The notes: generated by a model not told the origin, from the letters alone. A DNA stretch of 64,000 nt from Lichenicola sp050954785 (GCA_050954785.1 JBPBQO010000155.1:1-64000); one strand, 5' to 3'; counted from the stretch's first letter, positions 51,313 through 61,725 are shown. Numbers and translations are program-made.

Positions 51313-51831
51313 ATGAGTTTGGCCGACAAGGTTAACCAGTTCGACGGCTGGCTGCTGGACCGGATCTTCCAGCCGGCGGTCGACCGGCTGCCGGAGAAGC
51401 CGTCCGGCTTCGATGTCGGCATGAGCATGCAGCTCGGCGCAGTGGTGCTGGATGCGGCATCGCTGGTCGCCATGGTGGCGACCGGGCATCTGGGCTTCGG
51501 CAACGCCATCTGGAACGTGCTGACCTGGCTTTTCGCGGCCTTCTTCTATGTCTCGATCTCGCGAATGCGGCCGCTGGTGAAGCCCGGTCATGCCAACCCG
51601 CTGCGGTTCATGCTGCAGGGCCTCCGCCCGCTCTCGATCCCCTTCGCGATCTACAGCCTGTGGATCATGATGCGTGCGCCGCCGACGCTCGAAATGGCAT
51701 TGCGCTTCAACGCGCTCGCCAACTTCGTCTATGTGATCGGACTGTATTTCATCTCCTGCCAGCCGAAGCCGCCGTCCTTCCGTCGTACCGTCGTGGACTG
51801 GACGCCGCGCGAAGCCCGCAGCAAGGCCTGA
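51313..51831 (+). CDS. Membrane protein, function unknown
   Basis: A 172-aa protein with four hydrophobic stretches at about residues 43-60, 66-84, 105-122 and 129-148. Both ends are hydrophilic: the N-terminus MSLADKVNQFDGWLLDRIF looks amphipathic and the tail is basic (FRRTVVDWTPREARSKA). I recognise no family. It is followed convergently by pbpC with a 36-base gap. Confidence 0.65.
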   Translation: MSLADKVNQFDGWLLDRIFQPAVDRLPEKPSGFDVGMSMQLGAVVLDAASLVAMVATGHLGFGNAIWNVLTWLFAAFFYVSISRMRPLVKPGHANPLRFMLQGLRPLSIPFAIYSLWIMMRAPPTLEMALRFNALANFVYVIGLYFISCQPKPPSFRRTVVDWTPREARSKA

Positions 51832-51867
51832 CCCAGGCCGATCGTCAGTCCGGCTTGCCCAGGGCGA

Positions 51868-53862
51868 TTACCGCACCCGCACCTTGACCTTGTCGGTCAG
51901 TCCGTCCGCGTCGATCACCGACAGCGTATAGAAGCCCGGGCCATCCGGCAGCCAGTTGACGGCGCGCCTGATCGGATGCGACGGCAACAGGCGGCCATCG
52001 ACCAGGAAGCTCATCGGGCGCCGGCCGCCCATCACCCTGACCGGCACCGGACCGTCCATCGACAGCTCGGCGTCGGGCGGCGGGAACAGGATGCGCAACG
52101 ACGTCTCCGCGACGACTGCGATCGGCGCTCTGGCCTCACCGGTCGTGGCGATCGACGATACCGGGCGCGGCGCTGGAGGCAGCAGCCCGAACAGCCGGGA
52201 CAGCACCGGCAGTGCAGCATCATGGCCGGTAGCGCCCTCGATCGCGGTCCCGTCGGGCCGGCCGATCCAGATCGCGCCGACATGGATCGTATCGAAACCG
52301 AGCGCCCACGCATCGCGCCCACCCCAGCTGGTGCCGGTCTTCCAGGCGACGCCATCGGGTCCGCCGTCCGGGAAGTCGCGGGTCAGCACATTGGCGACCA
52401 GGGCGGCGGCGCTGGCCTGCAGCAATGCATGTGCCGGCGTCGCACCGTCCGCCAGCAGCCGGAGCGGCCGATCGGTTCCATCCGTGGCCAGTGCCGCATA
52501 GAGTGCCGCGAGGTCGCGCATGCGTATGCCGCCGCCGCCGAGCGCTATCGGCAGCGACGCGACCGCGCCGGCAGGCAGTACCAGCCGGGCGCCTGCGGTC
52601 TGCAGCCAGGCCACGAAGCGGACCGGCCCGAGCTGTGCCAGGAGCGACACCGCCGGCACGTTGAGGGAACGCCGAAGCGCTTCGGCTGCGGTAACCGGAG
52701 CGGTGAAGCGCCGATCGAAATTTTCCGGCGCGTAGTCTCCGAAGTGGCGCGGCAGGTCGCTGAGTATCGTGTCGGGCCGCGCCAAGCCGTTTTGGAACGC
52801 CAGCCCGTACAACATCGGCTTCAGCGCCGAGCCGGGTGAGCGCACCGCCTCGGTCAGATCCATCGCGCCGGCGTGTTGGTTCTCGTCGCGGCGCCCGCCG
52901 TCGCGCCTCCCGAGATGATGGCTCATCCCGGCTTGTTCATCGCCGGACACGATTGCCAGGATGTCGCGGCTGGACGCATCGGCAATCAGTGCCGCCGCAC
53001 TGACGCGGTCGGGCTGGTCCTGCAGCGTGCGGGACAGCAGCGCCTCCAGCCCGGTCTGCAGCGACAGGTCCAGCGTCGTGCGGATCACCGGCCGATGCGG
53101 CAGGGTGCGGACCGCCTGGATCGCGTGCGCCGGGAACGGGATCCGGTGCAACGGCACGGGCGAATTGTCGTTGCTGTCGCCCAGCAGGCGGTTGCGCAGC
53201 GTCAGAGCCCGCAAGGGATGATGATCCGGCCGCAACGCTTCCGGCCGGCGCGGAATCGCCACCAGCAAAGCCGCCTGTGCCCGATCCAGGGCTGCCGGAC
53301 CGATGCCGAACCAGGCCTGCGACCCGGCCTTCACCCCTTCCAGGTTGCCGCCATAGGGCGCCAGTGTCAGCCAGACCTCCAGCACGCCGTCCTTGCCCAG
53401 CCGCTCCTCGAGCTGGGTGGCGCGGAACATCTCGATCAGCTTGGAGCGAAGGGTTCGCGGCCTGGGCTCGAGCAGCCGGGCTGCCTGCATGGTGAGCGTC
53501 GAGCCGCCCGACACCACGTGGCCGGCGATGATCCATTGAAGCGCCGCCCGCGCCAGCGACGGCGGATCGATACCGGCATGCTGGCGATAGCGGCGGTCCT
53601 CAGTCCGCAGCAGCAGGTCGAGGAATACTGGCGCCACCTCCGACGGCTTGGTATCCAGCCGCCTGATCCCGCCCGGTGCCGGCAGGTCCGCGAGCAGTTG
53701 CCCGTGCCGGTCGAGCACCTCCGACCCGAGCACCTGCATCCGCGAGAGGTCCGGTGGGCACATGCGGTCCAGTATCGCCAGCGACACCGGCAGCAGTGCC
53801 GGCACCACGAACACCAGGGCCCATCGGCGCCTTACGAAGTCCGGCCTGGCAGATCCGGCCAT
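51868..53862 (-). CDS. pbpC: Penicillin-binding protein 1C
   Basis: Bifunctional peptidoglycan synthase, 664 aa. One N-terminal membrane segment (residues 13-30), then the transglycosylase domain (TEDRRYRQHAGID with catalytic Glu, GGSTLTMQAARLL), then the transpeptidase with SPGSALKPM (Ser-x-x-Lys), SLN and KTGTSWGG. The C-terminal 90 residues are the PBP1C-specific BiPBP_C domain (LSMDGPVPVRVMG, LPDGPGFYTLSVIDADG). Somewhat short of the 750-800 aa usual in enterobacteria. It follows the alpha-2-macroglobulin gene by seven bases, a well-known bacterial pair. Confidence 0.93.
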   Translation of the reverse strand: MAGSARPDFVRRRWALVFVVPALLPVSLAILDRMCPPDLSRMQVLGSEVLDRHGQLLADLPAPGGIRRLDTKPSEVAPVFLDLLLRTEDRRYRQHAGIDPPSLARAALQWIIAGHVVSGGSTLTMQAARLLEPRPRTLRSKLIEMFRATQLEERLGKDGVLEVWLTLAPYGGNLEGVKAGSQAWFGIGPAALDRAQAALLVAIPRRPEALRPDHHPLRALTLRNRLLGDSNDNSPVPLHRIPFPAHAIQAVRTLPHRPVIRTTLDLSLQTGLEALLSRTLQDQPDRVSAAALIADASSRDILAIVSGDEQAGMSHHLGRRDGGRRDENQHAGAMDLTEAVRSPGSALKPMLYGLAFQNGLARPDTILSDLPRHFGDYAPENFDRRFTAPVTAAEALRRSLNVPAVSLLAQLGPVRFVAWLQTAGARLVLPAGAVASLPIALGGGGIRMRDLAALYAALATDGTDRPLRLLADGATPAHALLQASAAALVANVLTRDFPDGGPDGVAWKTGTSWGGRDAWALGFDTIHVGAIWIGRPDGTAIEGATGHDAALPVLSRLFGLLPPAPRPVSSIATTGEARAPIAVVAETSLRILFPPPDAELSMDGPVPVRVMGGRRPMSFLVDGRLLPSHPIRRAVNWLPDGPGFYTLSVIDADGLTDKVKVRVR

Positions 53863-53869
53863 CCCTGTG

Positions 53870-56800
53870 TCAGTCCGCAGGCAGCACGGCGATGCTGGCG
53901 CTACCCTGCCTGGCGAACAGGCCAGGCTGGTACATGTCGGCGAGATCCGCGCCCGGCATGTCGAAGCGGCCGACCGTGACGGCCCGCAACCGCACCGCGA
54001 GCCGGAAGCTCGGTGTCTGTTCGTCGAGCGTCATCACTGCAGCATAGCGGTCGTCGGCCGTAGGCAGGGCGCGCGTGACAGACAGCTTGCCAAGCCAGTC
54101 CATCCTCGGTACCGCGTCCGGACCGAGCCGGCCGATGATTTCCCAACCGGCCGGCAGGCCCTGCAGCAGCCTGACCTGATGCGCGCGGTCGGCGTTGGCC
54201 AGGCCGCCTTCCAGCAGCAGCACGAACTCGGTGTTTTGTTTCAGATGATCGAGATCCAGCGCCGTGCCGTCCGGCATGAAGAAGCGCCGACTGATGGTCA
54301 TGCCCGATTTCGCTGCCGGCGGCGGCACTGCGGGAATCCCGTTGATCGACACGCTGCGCCAGATCGCCACGGTGGCGTCGTTGCGCACGCTGATTGCTCG
54401 GGCGAGCGGCAGGCTTACCAGGGCCGCCGGCGATTGGGCCTTGCCGTCCACGCTGATCCGCACCGGTTCCGAGTTGCTACCTGCGGTCAGGGCCGCCGCG
54501 GCGAGCCAGGCCTGTTGCTGAGTGGTCAGCGTGTCCGGTTTCAGGTCCGCGCCGGGCAGCCGTTGCAGCACGGTCTGCAGTTCCGCGGACGGCGCGTGGT
54601 TCTCGGTGAGCAGCACGGAGATCGCCGCCTCGTCGCGCAGCGCGTCGCCATAATCGTAATCCCAGAAGCGCCGGTCGGTCGGCGCCGATGCCGCGGCGAA
54701 TGCGGTATCGGCGCGGGGCTGGTCGTTGCCGATCGCCAGCGCGGCGCCGAGCTGAGCCTGGGCAAGCGGCGTCGGCAGCGTGTCCAGCGCCTCGAACAGG
54801 ATCCGGGCCTGGCCGATCCGGCCCTCGCCGGCGAGCGCCAGCACGTAGAGTGCGTATGCCTGGCTCGCACGTGCCTTGGGTTTGGACGCCTGCTGTTGCA
54901 GCGACTGCGCCTCGAACTGCAGCGCATCGTGCAGGGCAGCTTCAGGTACCGTGGCGCCGGCATGCCGGGCACGCAGCAGGAACTCGGTCGTGTAGGCGGA
55001 CAGCCACGGTTCGGCCTCGTCGCTGGCTGACCAGAGCCCGAACCCACCGTCGAAACGCTGCCGATCCAGTACCGCCTCGACCATGGTTTGCAGGCGAGCC
55101 GCCTGTCCGGGCAGGCGGGCGGACCCAAACGTCAGTGGCAATCCCTTGCTGGTGGCCTGTTCCAGACAGATCAGCGGATAGGTATCGAGTGCCGCCATCA
55201 GCGCGCCGGCATCGTAGCGTACCGCACTGCCGAAGCTGGCCGTCGCGACCCAACTTCCTGGAACATAGTCCGCCCCGCTGGCGATAAAGGTGCTTGTCGC
55301 GCCAGCCGGCAGCGGCTCGATCGTGGTGGTGGTCACCCTTGGGCGGCTGGTGCGCACCGCGAGCGTATAGTCATGACGGGCGTGGAAATGCTCCGGTCCG
55401 TCTATGTCCAGATGCAGCGTGGCGGTTCCGGTGCCGGTGGCGCGCAGCATCAATGTCGGCGTCGCCTGCGCGCCCTGGGCCAGCATGATTGTCTGCGTGG
55501 CGGGCGCGTCCAGTCCGATCGGCCCATCTGTGGCGACACGCCAGGTGATCCGTCCGGCGGGCAGCTCCAGATTGTGCAGCAGCAGGCTGGCCTGGGCGCT
55601 GTCGCCGGGCCCCAGGAAGCGCGGCAGCAGCAGTTCGGCAACCAGCTTGTCGCGCACCAGCATGTCGCTGCTGGCGGAACCGAGCCGGATACCGTTCCAG
55701 CTGACCGCCATCAGCCTCACCTGGCCCGCGAAGTCCGGCAGCGCGAGCGGAATGTCGATGTCGCCCCGCGAGTCGGCTTGGGTCGGCTTCTGGAACAGCG
55801 ACAAGATGGTCTGCGGAATGTTCGGCTTGTCGTTCCCGCCCTCGTCGCCGCCCTGTGACAGCGCGGCGGCCTCGCCTTCGGCCGGAGCGATCAGATGTCC
55901 CCAGTCGTCACGGATATCGATGCCCAGGGCACGTCGGCCAAGATAATGCGCGGACGGGTCCGGCGAGGCGAAGTCCGTCAGACGCAGGATTCCCTCGTCG
56001 ACGGCAGCGATGCTGGCCCAGGCGCCTGCCTGCAGATGCAGGTGCACATGCGTGACGCCGCCTGGACGGGCGATGGGCGCGGCCGCGAATGCGGTGTCGA
56101 GATGTCGCGCAGCAGGATCGAGCGCCAGCCAGACCAGACCGATCGCACGATCCGGGCGCCTGGCGCCCCCGCCGGGCCGGTAGGCATGCACCGCGACATA
56201 GGCGCCCGGTCCCCAGGACGGATCGACCTTCACGTCGAAGTCGGAGCCGGTCGCGGCCAGGTCGACATTGCGCTCCGACAGCACATGATCGGTCACCACC
56301 AGCAATGTCGCCGGACCGCCGAACGGAGCGCTGACATGGACATGCGCGGTGTCGCCGGCCTCGTAACGGGCGCGATCGGCGGAAACGTCGGCGGCGTCGG
56401 GCACGTCGGGACTGGCGGACGAGCTCCAGCCCGACCGGAATCGCACCGAGCTGCCTGCGAGGCCGTTCACCTGGGTCATCTCCAACCGGTAGCGTCCGAA
56501 GTCGAGCCGGCGCCCGACATGCAGCGTGCCGGACTCCGGGATCGTCACATCGCGGCTTTCCAGCGGCTCGTCGCGCCAGACCGTCTCGAACGAGGCCAGG
56601 CTGCCGCGGGTGACGAGGCGCCAGTCCGGTCGCTCGCGCACCAGGCGCAGATGCGCCGCCAGCCGGATACGGTGCAGGTCCGGGTCGACCGCAATCACGT
56701 CGAAGCCGGCCTCGCTGCCCGCATCGACCGAGTCCCGGAAGCCAGGCCGGACTCCGATCAATGGTCCGGACGGGCGGACCGGCACGTCGGCTGCCGCCCG

Positions 56801-58981
56801 TGCGCCGTGGCCCGACGGGTCGTTCACCACGACGTCGACATGCGCCTGCACCGGATGGGTGCTGTCCGGCGCGGTCGCCAGCAACAAGGCAAGGCTGGTC
56901 ATTCCCTTGGCGTCGGTGGCCGGCAGATCGGCTTGCAGAGTTGCCGGGGCGAACTGCTCGTCGGTCAGCCCGATCTGGTAGCCCTTGAGTATGGACGGCG
57001 GATCTCCGCCGATGCCGAGGCTGATCGTCGCGGTCCCGGTAAGGCCCGCGGCAGGGGCGCCATACAGGAAGCGGGCGGTCACCGGCACTTGCACCGCATG
57101 GGCCGGGACCAGGCTCGCGGGCAGGGCGCCCAGCGTGACCGCCATCCGGTCCGGAACGAACGCGTCGACCTTGAATTTTGCCGAACCGACCGGCGGCTGT
57201 TTCGGATCGATCAGCAGTTCCGCGGTCCAGATGCCCGAAGCGGCCCCGTTGGAGAGGGTGGCTGCAAGATGCACGGAGGCATCGCCGGTGGCCTCTGCCG
57301 GTCCTTCGAAAAAGATCTGGCCGTTCGGACGGCGTATCCTGAACCGGACCGGCAACGTGATCGGCTGGCCGCCCGGATCACGCAGCAGCGCCATCAGCTG
57401 GACCGTCTCGCCGGGCCGGTAGATGCCGCGATCGAGCCAGACGAAACCATCGAGCGGGCCGGGCTGTGGCAGGCCGCCGGTACCGCGTCCGGACAGGTCG
57501 AACGCGGCGCTGTCCAGGTCGAGGCTGACGAAGTCGACCGGCGCGCCGGATGACGAGGCGGTGCCCTGGATGGTTGCCGGTGCCATCTCGTGCGTGCCTT
57601 GCAGCAACGGGGCGGCGAACCGGGCGAACCCGTCCGCGCCGGTCTCGGTCTCGGCCAGGATATCGTTGTTATGTGCCAGCAGACGCAGATGCACGCCGCT
57701 GCGCGGCTGCGCGTCCGAGTAGCCGCGCACCTGGATCGCCAGCCCATCGGCTCCGCGCCAGACCGTGGGAGCCAGGTCGGTCTGCAGCACCGGCTGCACT
57801 GCCTGGGCCGAATAACGATCGTGCCCGTCATCCGGTACTACTGCCACGGCATAGAGCCCGGGCAGGGTCATCGCATCCGCGGGAAGCGGCAGCACCACGT
57901 GCTGTCGCAGGTTTGCCGCGTAGTGCGGGATCACCGCGTGACCACTCCACACGATGCGGGCACTGTCCGTGTCGAGATTGCCGGTCACGTAGCCGTCGAT
58001 CGCCGTTCCCAGCCGATTATCCATGGTCCAGGGCTGGATAGTGCGCTCGCTGAAATAGGCGATGCGGATCTTGACCGAGGCGATGTTGGTGCTGGTCAGC
58101 ACGATCCGCGGGGCCTGGCCACGTGGCAACAGGAACATGCGGTTGTCGAACGCCAGCAGTGGCTCGCGATCGCCGAGGATAAGAGCAACGACGGCGTTCT
58201 GTTTCAGGCGGACGCCGTCCCCGCCGGGCATGCCGGCCTTGATGGTGGCGGTCGTGGTATTGGCGAGCGGCAGCCCCGAGACGCAGATCTCGTCACCTTC
58301 ATGGGTGATCGCAGCATCCTTGACCACCGGCGACAATGTTATCCAGTCTTCGGCATGAAAGTCGTTGCGGCGTGACGGCGGCATGCTGAAGCTGATGCAG
58401 GCTCGCGGCGGATCGGTATCCGTCTCCGTCCGGACCTTGCGCACCATCAGGCCCGAGGCAGCACTCAGCGCAGCCAGTCGAGCCTTGTAGACGGGATTGC
58501 CGGAAGCCGCCTCGACGGCCTGTTCCAGCGCCTCGCCGGCCTGTGACGGCCGTTTCTGGGCCACCAGCGCGTCGGCCATGATCCCGAACGCGGCAGCCTT
58601 GCCGGCTGCATCATTGAAAAGGAAAGCTTGCGCCTGCCACGCCGCCTGCAAGGCGCGCGATGGATCGGAATGTGGCTGGTCCAGCTCGGCACGCGCCAGC
58701 GAGAGCCATAACTGTCCGTCAGGCTCACCCATGCCGAGCCGGTCCTCCAGCGCCGCGACTGAAGCGGAAGGATCGCGTTTCCGTTCAGCGGCCGCAGCCT
58801 CTGCTTCCGCAAGAGCCCGGCTGGCGCTGGTAGCACCTGCCGGATGCGCCTTTCGCAGCGTTTCGGCGAACAACTCGCTGTCGGTGGACAGCCCGGGCAA
58901 ATCGAGATCATCCGCATGTGCCGGACCGGCGGTCATGGCGAGAAACACCGCTAGAACCAGACTGGCGGTGCGAACTGTCAT
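53870..58981 (-). CDS. Bacterial alpha-2-macroglobulin (YfhM-like) with thioester
   Basis: A 1703-aa periplasmic protease trap. A signal peptide ends near GPAHAD with no lipobox Cys, so it is predicted soluble rather than a lipoprotein as in E. coli. The MG domains and bait region precede the thioester motif CLEQ (Cys1272, Gln1275) in YPLICLEQATSKG; the MG/thioester/receptor-like order is complete. An ATG at 58981 with GGATGAG upstream is preferred over TTG 58990. It lies seven bases before pbpC; both are thought to protect or repair the peptidoglycan and periplasm when the envelope is breached. Confidence 0.92.
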   Translation of the reverse strand: MTVRTASLVLAVFLAMTAGPAHADDLDLPGLSTDSELFAETLRKAHPAGATSASRALAEAEAAAAERKRDPSASVAALEDRLGMGEPDGQLWLSLARAELDQPHSDPSRALQAAWQAQAFLFNDAAGKAAAFGIMADALVAQKRPSQAGEALEQAVEAASGNPVYKARLAALSAASGLMVRKVRTETDTDPPRACISFSMPPSRRNDFHAEDWITLSPVVKDAAITHEGDEICVSGLPLANTTTATIKAGMPGGDGVRLKQNAVVALILGDREPLLAFDNRMFLLPRGQAPRIVLTSTNIASVKIRIAYFSERTIQPWTMDNRLGTAIDGYVTGNLDTDSARIVWSGHAVIPHYAANLRQHVVLPLPADAMTLPGLYAVAVVPDDGHDRYSAQAVQPVLQTDLAPTVWRGADGLAIQVRGYSDAQPRSGVHLRLLAHNNDILAETETGADGFARFAAPLLQGTHEMAPATIQGTASSSGAPVDFVSLDLDSAAFDLSGRGTGGLPQPGPLDGFVWLDRGIYRPGETVQLMALLRDPGGQPITLPVRFRIRRPNGQIFFEGPAEATGDASVHLAATLSNGAASGIWTAELLIDPKQPPVGSAKFKVDAFVPDRMAVTLGALPASLVPAHAVQVPVTARFLYGAPAAGLTGTATISLGIGGDPPSILKGYQIGLTDEQFAPATLQADLPATDAKGMTSLALLLATAPDSTHPVQAHVDVVVNDPSGHGARAAADVPVRPSGPLIGVRPGFRDSVDAGSEAGFDVIAVDPDLHRIRLAAHLRLVRERPDWRLVTRGSLASFETVWRDEPLESRDVTIPESGTLHVGRRLDFGRYRLEMTQVNGLAGSSVRFRSGWSSSASPDVPDAADVSADRARYEAGDTAHVHVSAPFGGPATLLVVTDHVLSERNVDLAATGSDFDVKVDPSWGPGAYVAVHAYRPGGGARRPDRAIGLVWLALDPAARHLDTAFAAAPIARPGGVTHVHLHLQAGAWASIAAVDEGILRLTDFASPDPSAHYLGRRALGIDIRDDWGHLIAPAEGEAAALSQGGDEGGNDKPNIPQTILSLFQKPTQADSRGDIDIPLALPDFAGQVRLMAVSWNGIRLGSASSDMLVRDKLVAELLLPRFLGPGDSAQASLLLHNLELPAGRITWRVATDGPIGLDAPATQTIMLAQGAQATPTLMLRATGTGTATLHLDIDGPEHFHARHDYTLAVRTSRPRVTTTTIEPLPAGATSTFIASGADYVPGSWVATASFGSAVRYDAGALMAALDTYPLICLEQATSKGLPLTFGSARLPGQAARLQTMVEAVLDRQRFDGGFGLWSASDEAEPWLSAYTTEFLLRARHAGATVPEAALHDALQFEAQSLQQQASKPKARASQAYALYVLALAGEGRIGQARILFEALDTLPTPLAQAQLGAALAIGNDQPRADTAFAAASAPTDRRFWDYDYGDALRDEAAISVLLTENHAPSAELQTVLQRLPGADLKPDTLTTQQQAWLAAAALTAGSNSEPVRISVDGKAQSPAALVSLPLARAISVRNDATVAIWRSVSINGIPAVPPPAAKSGMTISRRFFMPDGTALDLDHLKQNTEFVLLLEGGLANADRAHQVRLLQGLPAGWEIIGRLGPDAVPRMDWLGKLSVTRALPTADDRYAAVMTLDEQTPSFRLAVRLRAVTVGRFDMPGADLADMYQPGLFARQGSASIAVLPAD

Positions 58982-59187
58982 CTCATCCAACCCCGGAACG
59001 ATTCGGCACCCTGCCGACCGATGATCGAGGTTAAATCATTCCGCTGCCGAACGAAATCTGTAGATACCGGGTGACTGCTTCAGCAATGGATGTAGCGACC
59101 TGTGCCGAAGCAATGCACGTTGAACCGCCGTCGACCGAGCGCCACGCGGAGCCAGCAGCAAAGCGTGACATGACGCCGCCGGGTAAC

Positions 59188-60504
59188 TCAGTCTTTTAGG
59201 GTCCGGACGTATTTCAAACGTATGGCGATGATGGCGCCGCCGACTACGAGCCATAATCCCCACCACAGGATCAGCCTCGGGTTCAGGTCGCGCAGCAGCA
59301 GCGCGATAGTGACGCCTTGCGATGCGATCGCCAGCACTGAGACGAACAGCAGCACGCCGACCGGCAAGGCCAGCGGAGATGCCCGGTAGGCGGCGGGGTC
59401 CGACCGGGCGTTCAATGGCGCACAGGCGATCGACAGGATCGCGGACAAGCTGGCACCCAATCCGCTGACCCGGATGATGCTGGCGACGTCCAGCCCGGCT
59501 AACAACGGGACCGCTCCGATCGCCCCCAGCAGCAGAAGCGGCCAGACCGGTACGCCCCTTGCGGTTGTTTTCCCGAAGGCCTGCGGCAGCCATCCGTCCT
59601 GAGCCGCCATCAGGATGCTCCGGCTGCCCCACAGCATGTGCGCGTTCATGATCCCCAGCATGCTGACGATGCCGGCACCCAGTTCGAACAACGCCAGGGG
59701 CACCGGCCGCATCACCGATGCCGCCACCGCCGTCAGCGACCATTCGCCCGTGCCGGGCGACGGCACGCCTGCGGCGACCAGCGTCACCATCACGTAGAGC
59801 AGCGCCGCACAGACCGTCGCGCCAAGGATCGCCACAGGAATGTCACGCCCGGGCCGTCGCATTTCTCCGGACAGTTCCGAGACCAGCGTCGCGCCGCTGA
59901 TCGGGAACGTCAGCAGTGCCGCCGCCGACAACAGGCCGTGCCATCCGTGCGGCAGCAGGTCGGTCAGCCGTGCCGGCTCGATGTGCGGCGCGCCGGCCAG
60001 GACAAGCCCGAGCAGCGACAGCACGACGGCGGAGGTAATGACAATGCCCGCCCGCGCCGACACGCCGGTCCCGAACAGGTTCAGCGCCAGCACCGAGCCG
60101 AGTGCGGCGAGCCCACCTGCGCGGGCCGGCACGTAGGGCACCAGCGCATGCAGCGTTGTCCCGAACGTGACCGCATAGGCGGCCAACCCGACATGAGTGC
60201 TCAACACCATCCAGAAAGCGATGAACCCGGCCGGGGCGCCAATGAACCGGCTCGGCCACCGATACAGGCTTCCGGACATCGGTCGGGCGGCGCCCAGTAC
60301 CGCATACGGAAGACTGACCAGTAGCACCACGATGCAGGCAAGCAGATAGGCCGGTGCAGCTCCCGCACCGGCAAGCCCGACCGCGGTTCCCGTCAGCACA
60401 ATCACGCCACCGCCGATCACCTGCTTCAGGGACAGGCAGAACGCCATCGGCAGTGTCAGGCTCGCCTTCAGCCCTTGCAGGCCGGGGTCGGCAGCGTCGG
60501 ACAT
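59188..60504 (-). CDS. APC-family amino acid permease
   Basis: A 438-aa protein with about 12 membrane helices, starting at ATG 60504 (MSDAADPGLQGLKASLT). It has the APC-family first-helix motif ISxGxGxx-like GGGVIVLTGTAVGLAGAG and the LGAARPMSGSLYRWPSRF segment around helix 3. Substrate not identifiable. A small GGCAGCA/TGCTGCC hairpin lies in its leader (60528-60545). The neighbours (A2M, DUF1674) are unrelated. Confidence 0.85.
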   Translation of the reverse strand: MSDAADPGLQGLKASLTLPMAFCLSLKQVIGGGVIVLTGTAVGLAGAGAAPAYLLACIVVLLVSLPYAVLGAARPMSGSLYRWPSRFIGAPAGFIAFWMVLSTHVGLAAYAVTFGTTLHALVPYVPARAGGLAALGSVLALNLFGTGVSARAGIVITSAVVLSLLGLVLAGAPHIEPARLTDLLPHGWHGLLSAAALLTFPISGATLVSELSGEMRRPGRDIPVAILGATVCAALLYVMVTLVAAGVPSPGTGEWSLTAVAASVMRPVPLALFELGAGIVSMLGIMNAHMLWGSRSILMAAQDGWLPQAFGKTTARGVPVWPLLLLGAIGAVPLLAGLDVASIIRVSGLGASLSAILSIACAPLNARSDPAAYRASPLALPVGVLLFVSVLAIASQGVTIALLLRDLNPRLILWWGLWLVVGGAIIAIRLKYVRTLKD

Positions 60505-60768
60505 TGGTGTGCGACCCTGTCTGTTCGGGCAGCATAGTTGCTGCCAACAGACCAACGTCGAAACGACCTTTCGATCGCCAGTCTGACCCGATCAATGTCG
60601 CGTCATGGACCGATGATTCTGGACTTGCTTACGCAACGTTCATATCGCGTATTCGAAGGCGATGGATCCGAAACAGACGACTGTCAGTTAGTGCAGGGTT
60701 CCGCGCAAAGATCGATACCGTCGCAGGCAACCGGGCTGGAATCGATCGTCACGCGATGCGGCTCCGTC

Positions 60769-60930
60769 TCAGAAGTCGATGCAGCGGCCCTTGACGGTCC
60801 AGTCGCCATAGCGGGTCGGCTCGAGTCCTTTCGGACCGCCGATCTCCGGCTCGGCCGGCGCTTTCTCGGCGGTTGGTTCGCTCGTGGCGGGGACGAGGGG
60901 GTCGGACTGGGTATCTGTATCGTTGCTCAT
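60769..60930 (-). CDS. DUF1674 protein (SDHAF4-like succinate dehydrogenase assembly factor)
   Basis: A 53-aa protein whose last 24 residues, GPKGLEPTRYGDWTVKGRCIDF, match the DUF1674/SDHAF4 signature (GPEPTRYGDWExKGRxxDF). SDHAF4 protects the flavinated succinate dehydrogenase subunit before assembly. The N-terminal half is acidic and probably disordered. ATG 60930 is chosen; the frame opens further upstream without homology. It lies 47 bases downstream of ccmI on the same strand. Confidence 0.8.
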   Translation of the reverse strand: MSNDTDTQSDPLVPATSEPTAEKAPAEPEIGGPKGLEPTRYGDWTVKGRCIDF

Positions 60931-60977
60931 CAGGTCGACATAGGTATTGCGGTCCGGTGCTGCGAGGCCATCAGCAT

Positions 60978-61721
60978 TTAATGATGCTCGGACTGGGCCA
61001 GCCGCTGTTCGGCAAGCTGGCGCCAGGGCGCGTCGGCGGGTGCCGCATCGAGTGCACGCCGGAACAAGGCGGCTGTGTCCGGCCCGACCGCGCCGTCGGC
61101 ACGGCTTTGCGCTTCGGCCGCCTGCATCGCCACGGTCGCGTCGAAACCATGCGCGATGGCCACTCGCCAGGCAGCGGCGGCAGCTCCCCAATTGCCGCGA
61201 GACGCTTCCGCCTGGCCGAGCAGGATGAAGCCCTGGCGCGCCTGCGGAGCGGCCGGGTTCATCCGGGCCAATCCCTGGCGCAGCGTGTCGATCAGGCTGG
61301 CATCTTCCTCCACGCGCGTTTCCGCCTGCGCCATGCGTTCGCCGATCGGTTGTGCCGGCAGGTCCGGCCGGCCACCGGACAGATAGAGCAACAAGGCGAC
61401 TGGCGGGATGATCGCCAGGATCAGCCAGCTCCGGTTTCGGCCCGACGGGCGCAGCGGGGTGTCCGGTGTAGCGGCGGCACGAAGCAGGCGTCGTTCCACT
61501 TCCAGCCTGGCCCCGTCATGCTCGGACGGAGCGATCAGGCCGCCATCGCGATCCCGCTCGAGTTCGCGAAGCTGCGCGCGATGCAGCGCCAGGGCCGGTT
61601 CGCGTCGTGCGCGCGGGATCGATGTGCCACGTGCAGCCAGGATCGCCGCACGTCCCGCCGGCACCAGCACCAGCAGGCAGAGCAGCAGGATCTCGATCCA
61701 CAAGGTGGCCTGTCCGGTCAT
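60978..61721 (-). CDS. ccmI: Cytochrome c maturation protein CcmI
   Basis: Apocytochrome chaperone of the System I heme ligation complex. The 247-aa protein has two membrane segments (residues 9-28 and about 98-118) separated by a cytoplasmic coiled loop (REPALALHRAQLRELERDRDGGL), then a periplasmic TPR region (residues 130-245) with repeated Ala-rich helices (ARQGFILLGQAEASRGNWGAAAAAW, AAEAQSRADGAVGPDTAALFRRAL) that would bind apocytochromes. It is the last gene of ccmF-ccmG-ccmH-ccmI. Confidence 0.9.
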   Translation of the reverse strand: MTGQATLWIEILLLCLLVLVPAGRAAILAARGTSIPRARREPALALHRAQLRELERDRDGGLIAPSEHDGARLEVERRLLRAAATPDTPLRPSGRNRSWLILAIIPPVALLLYLSGGRPDLPAQPIGERMAQAETRVEEDASLIDTLRQGLARMNPAAPQARQGFILLGQAEASRGNWGAAAAAWRVAIAHGFDATVAMQAAEAQSRADGAVGPDTAALFRRALDAAPADAPWRQLAEQRLAQSEHH

Positions 61722-61725
61722 CGTG

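Noticed and set aside
55895..57553. A 552-codon plus-strand frame inside the alpha-2-macroglobulin gene
   Set aside because: Antisense to the thioester protein and without homology.
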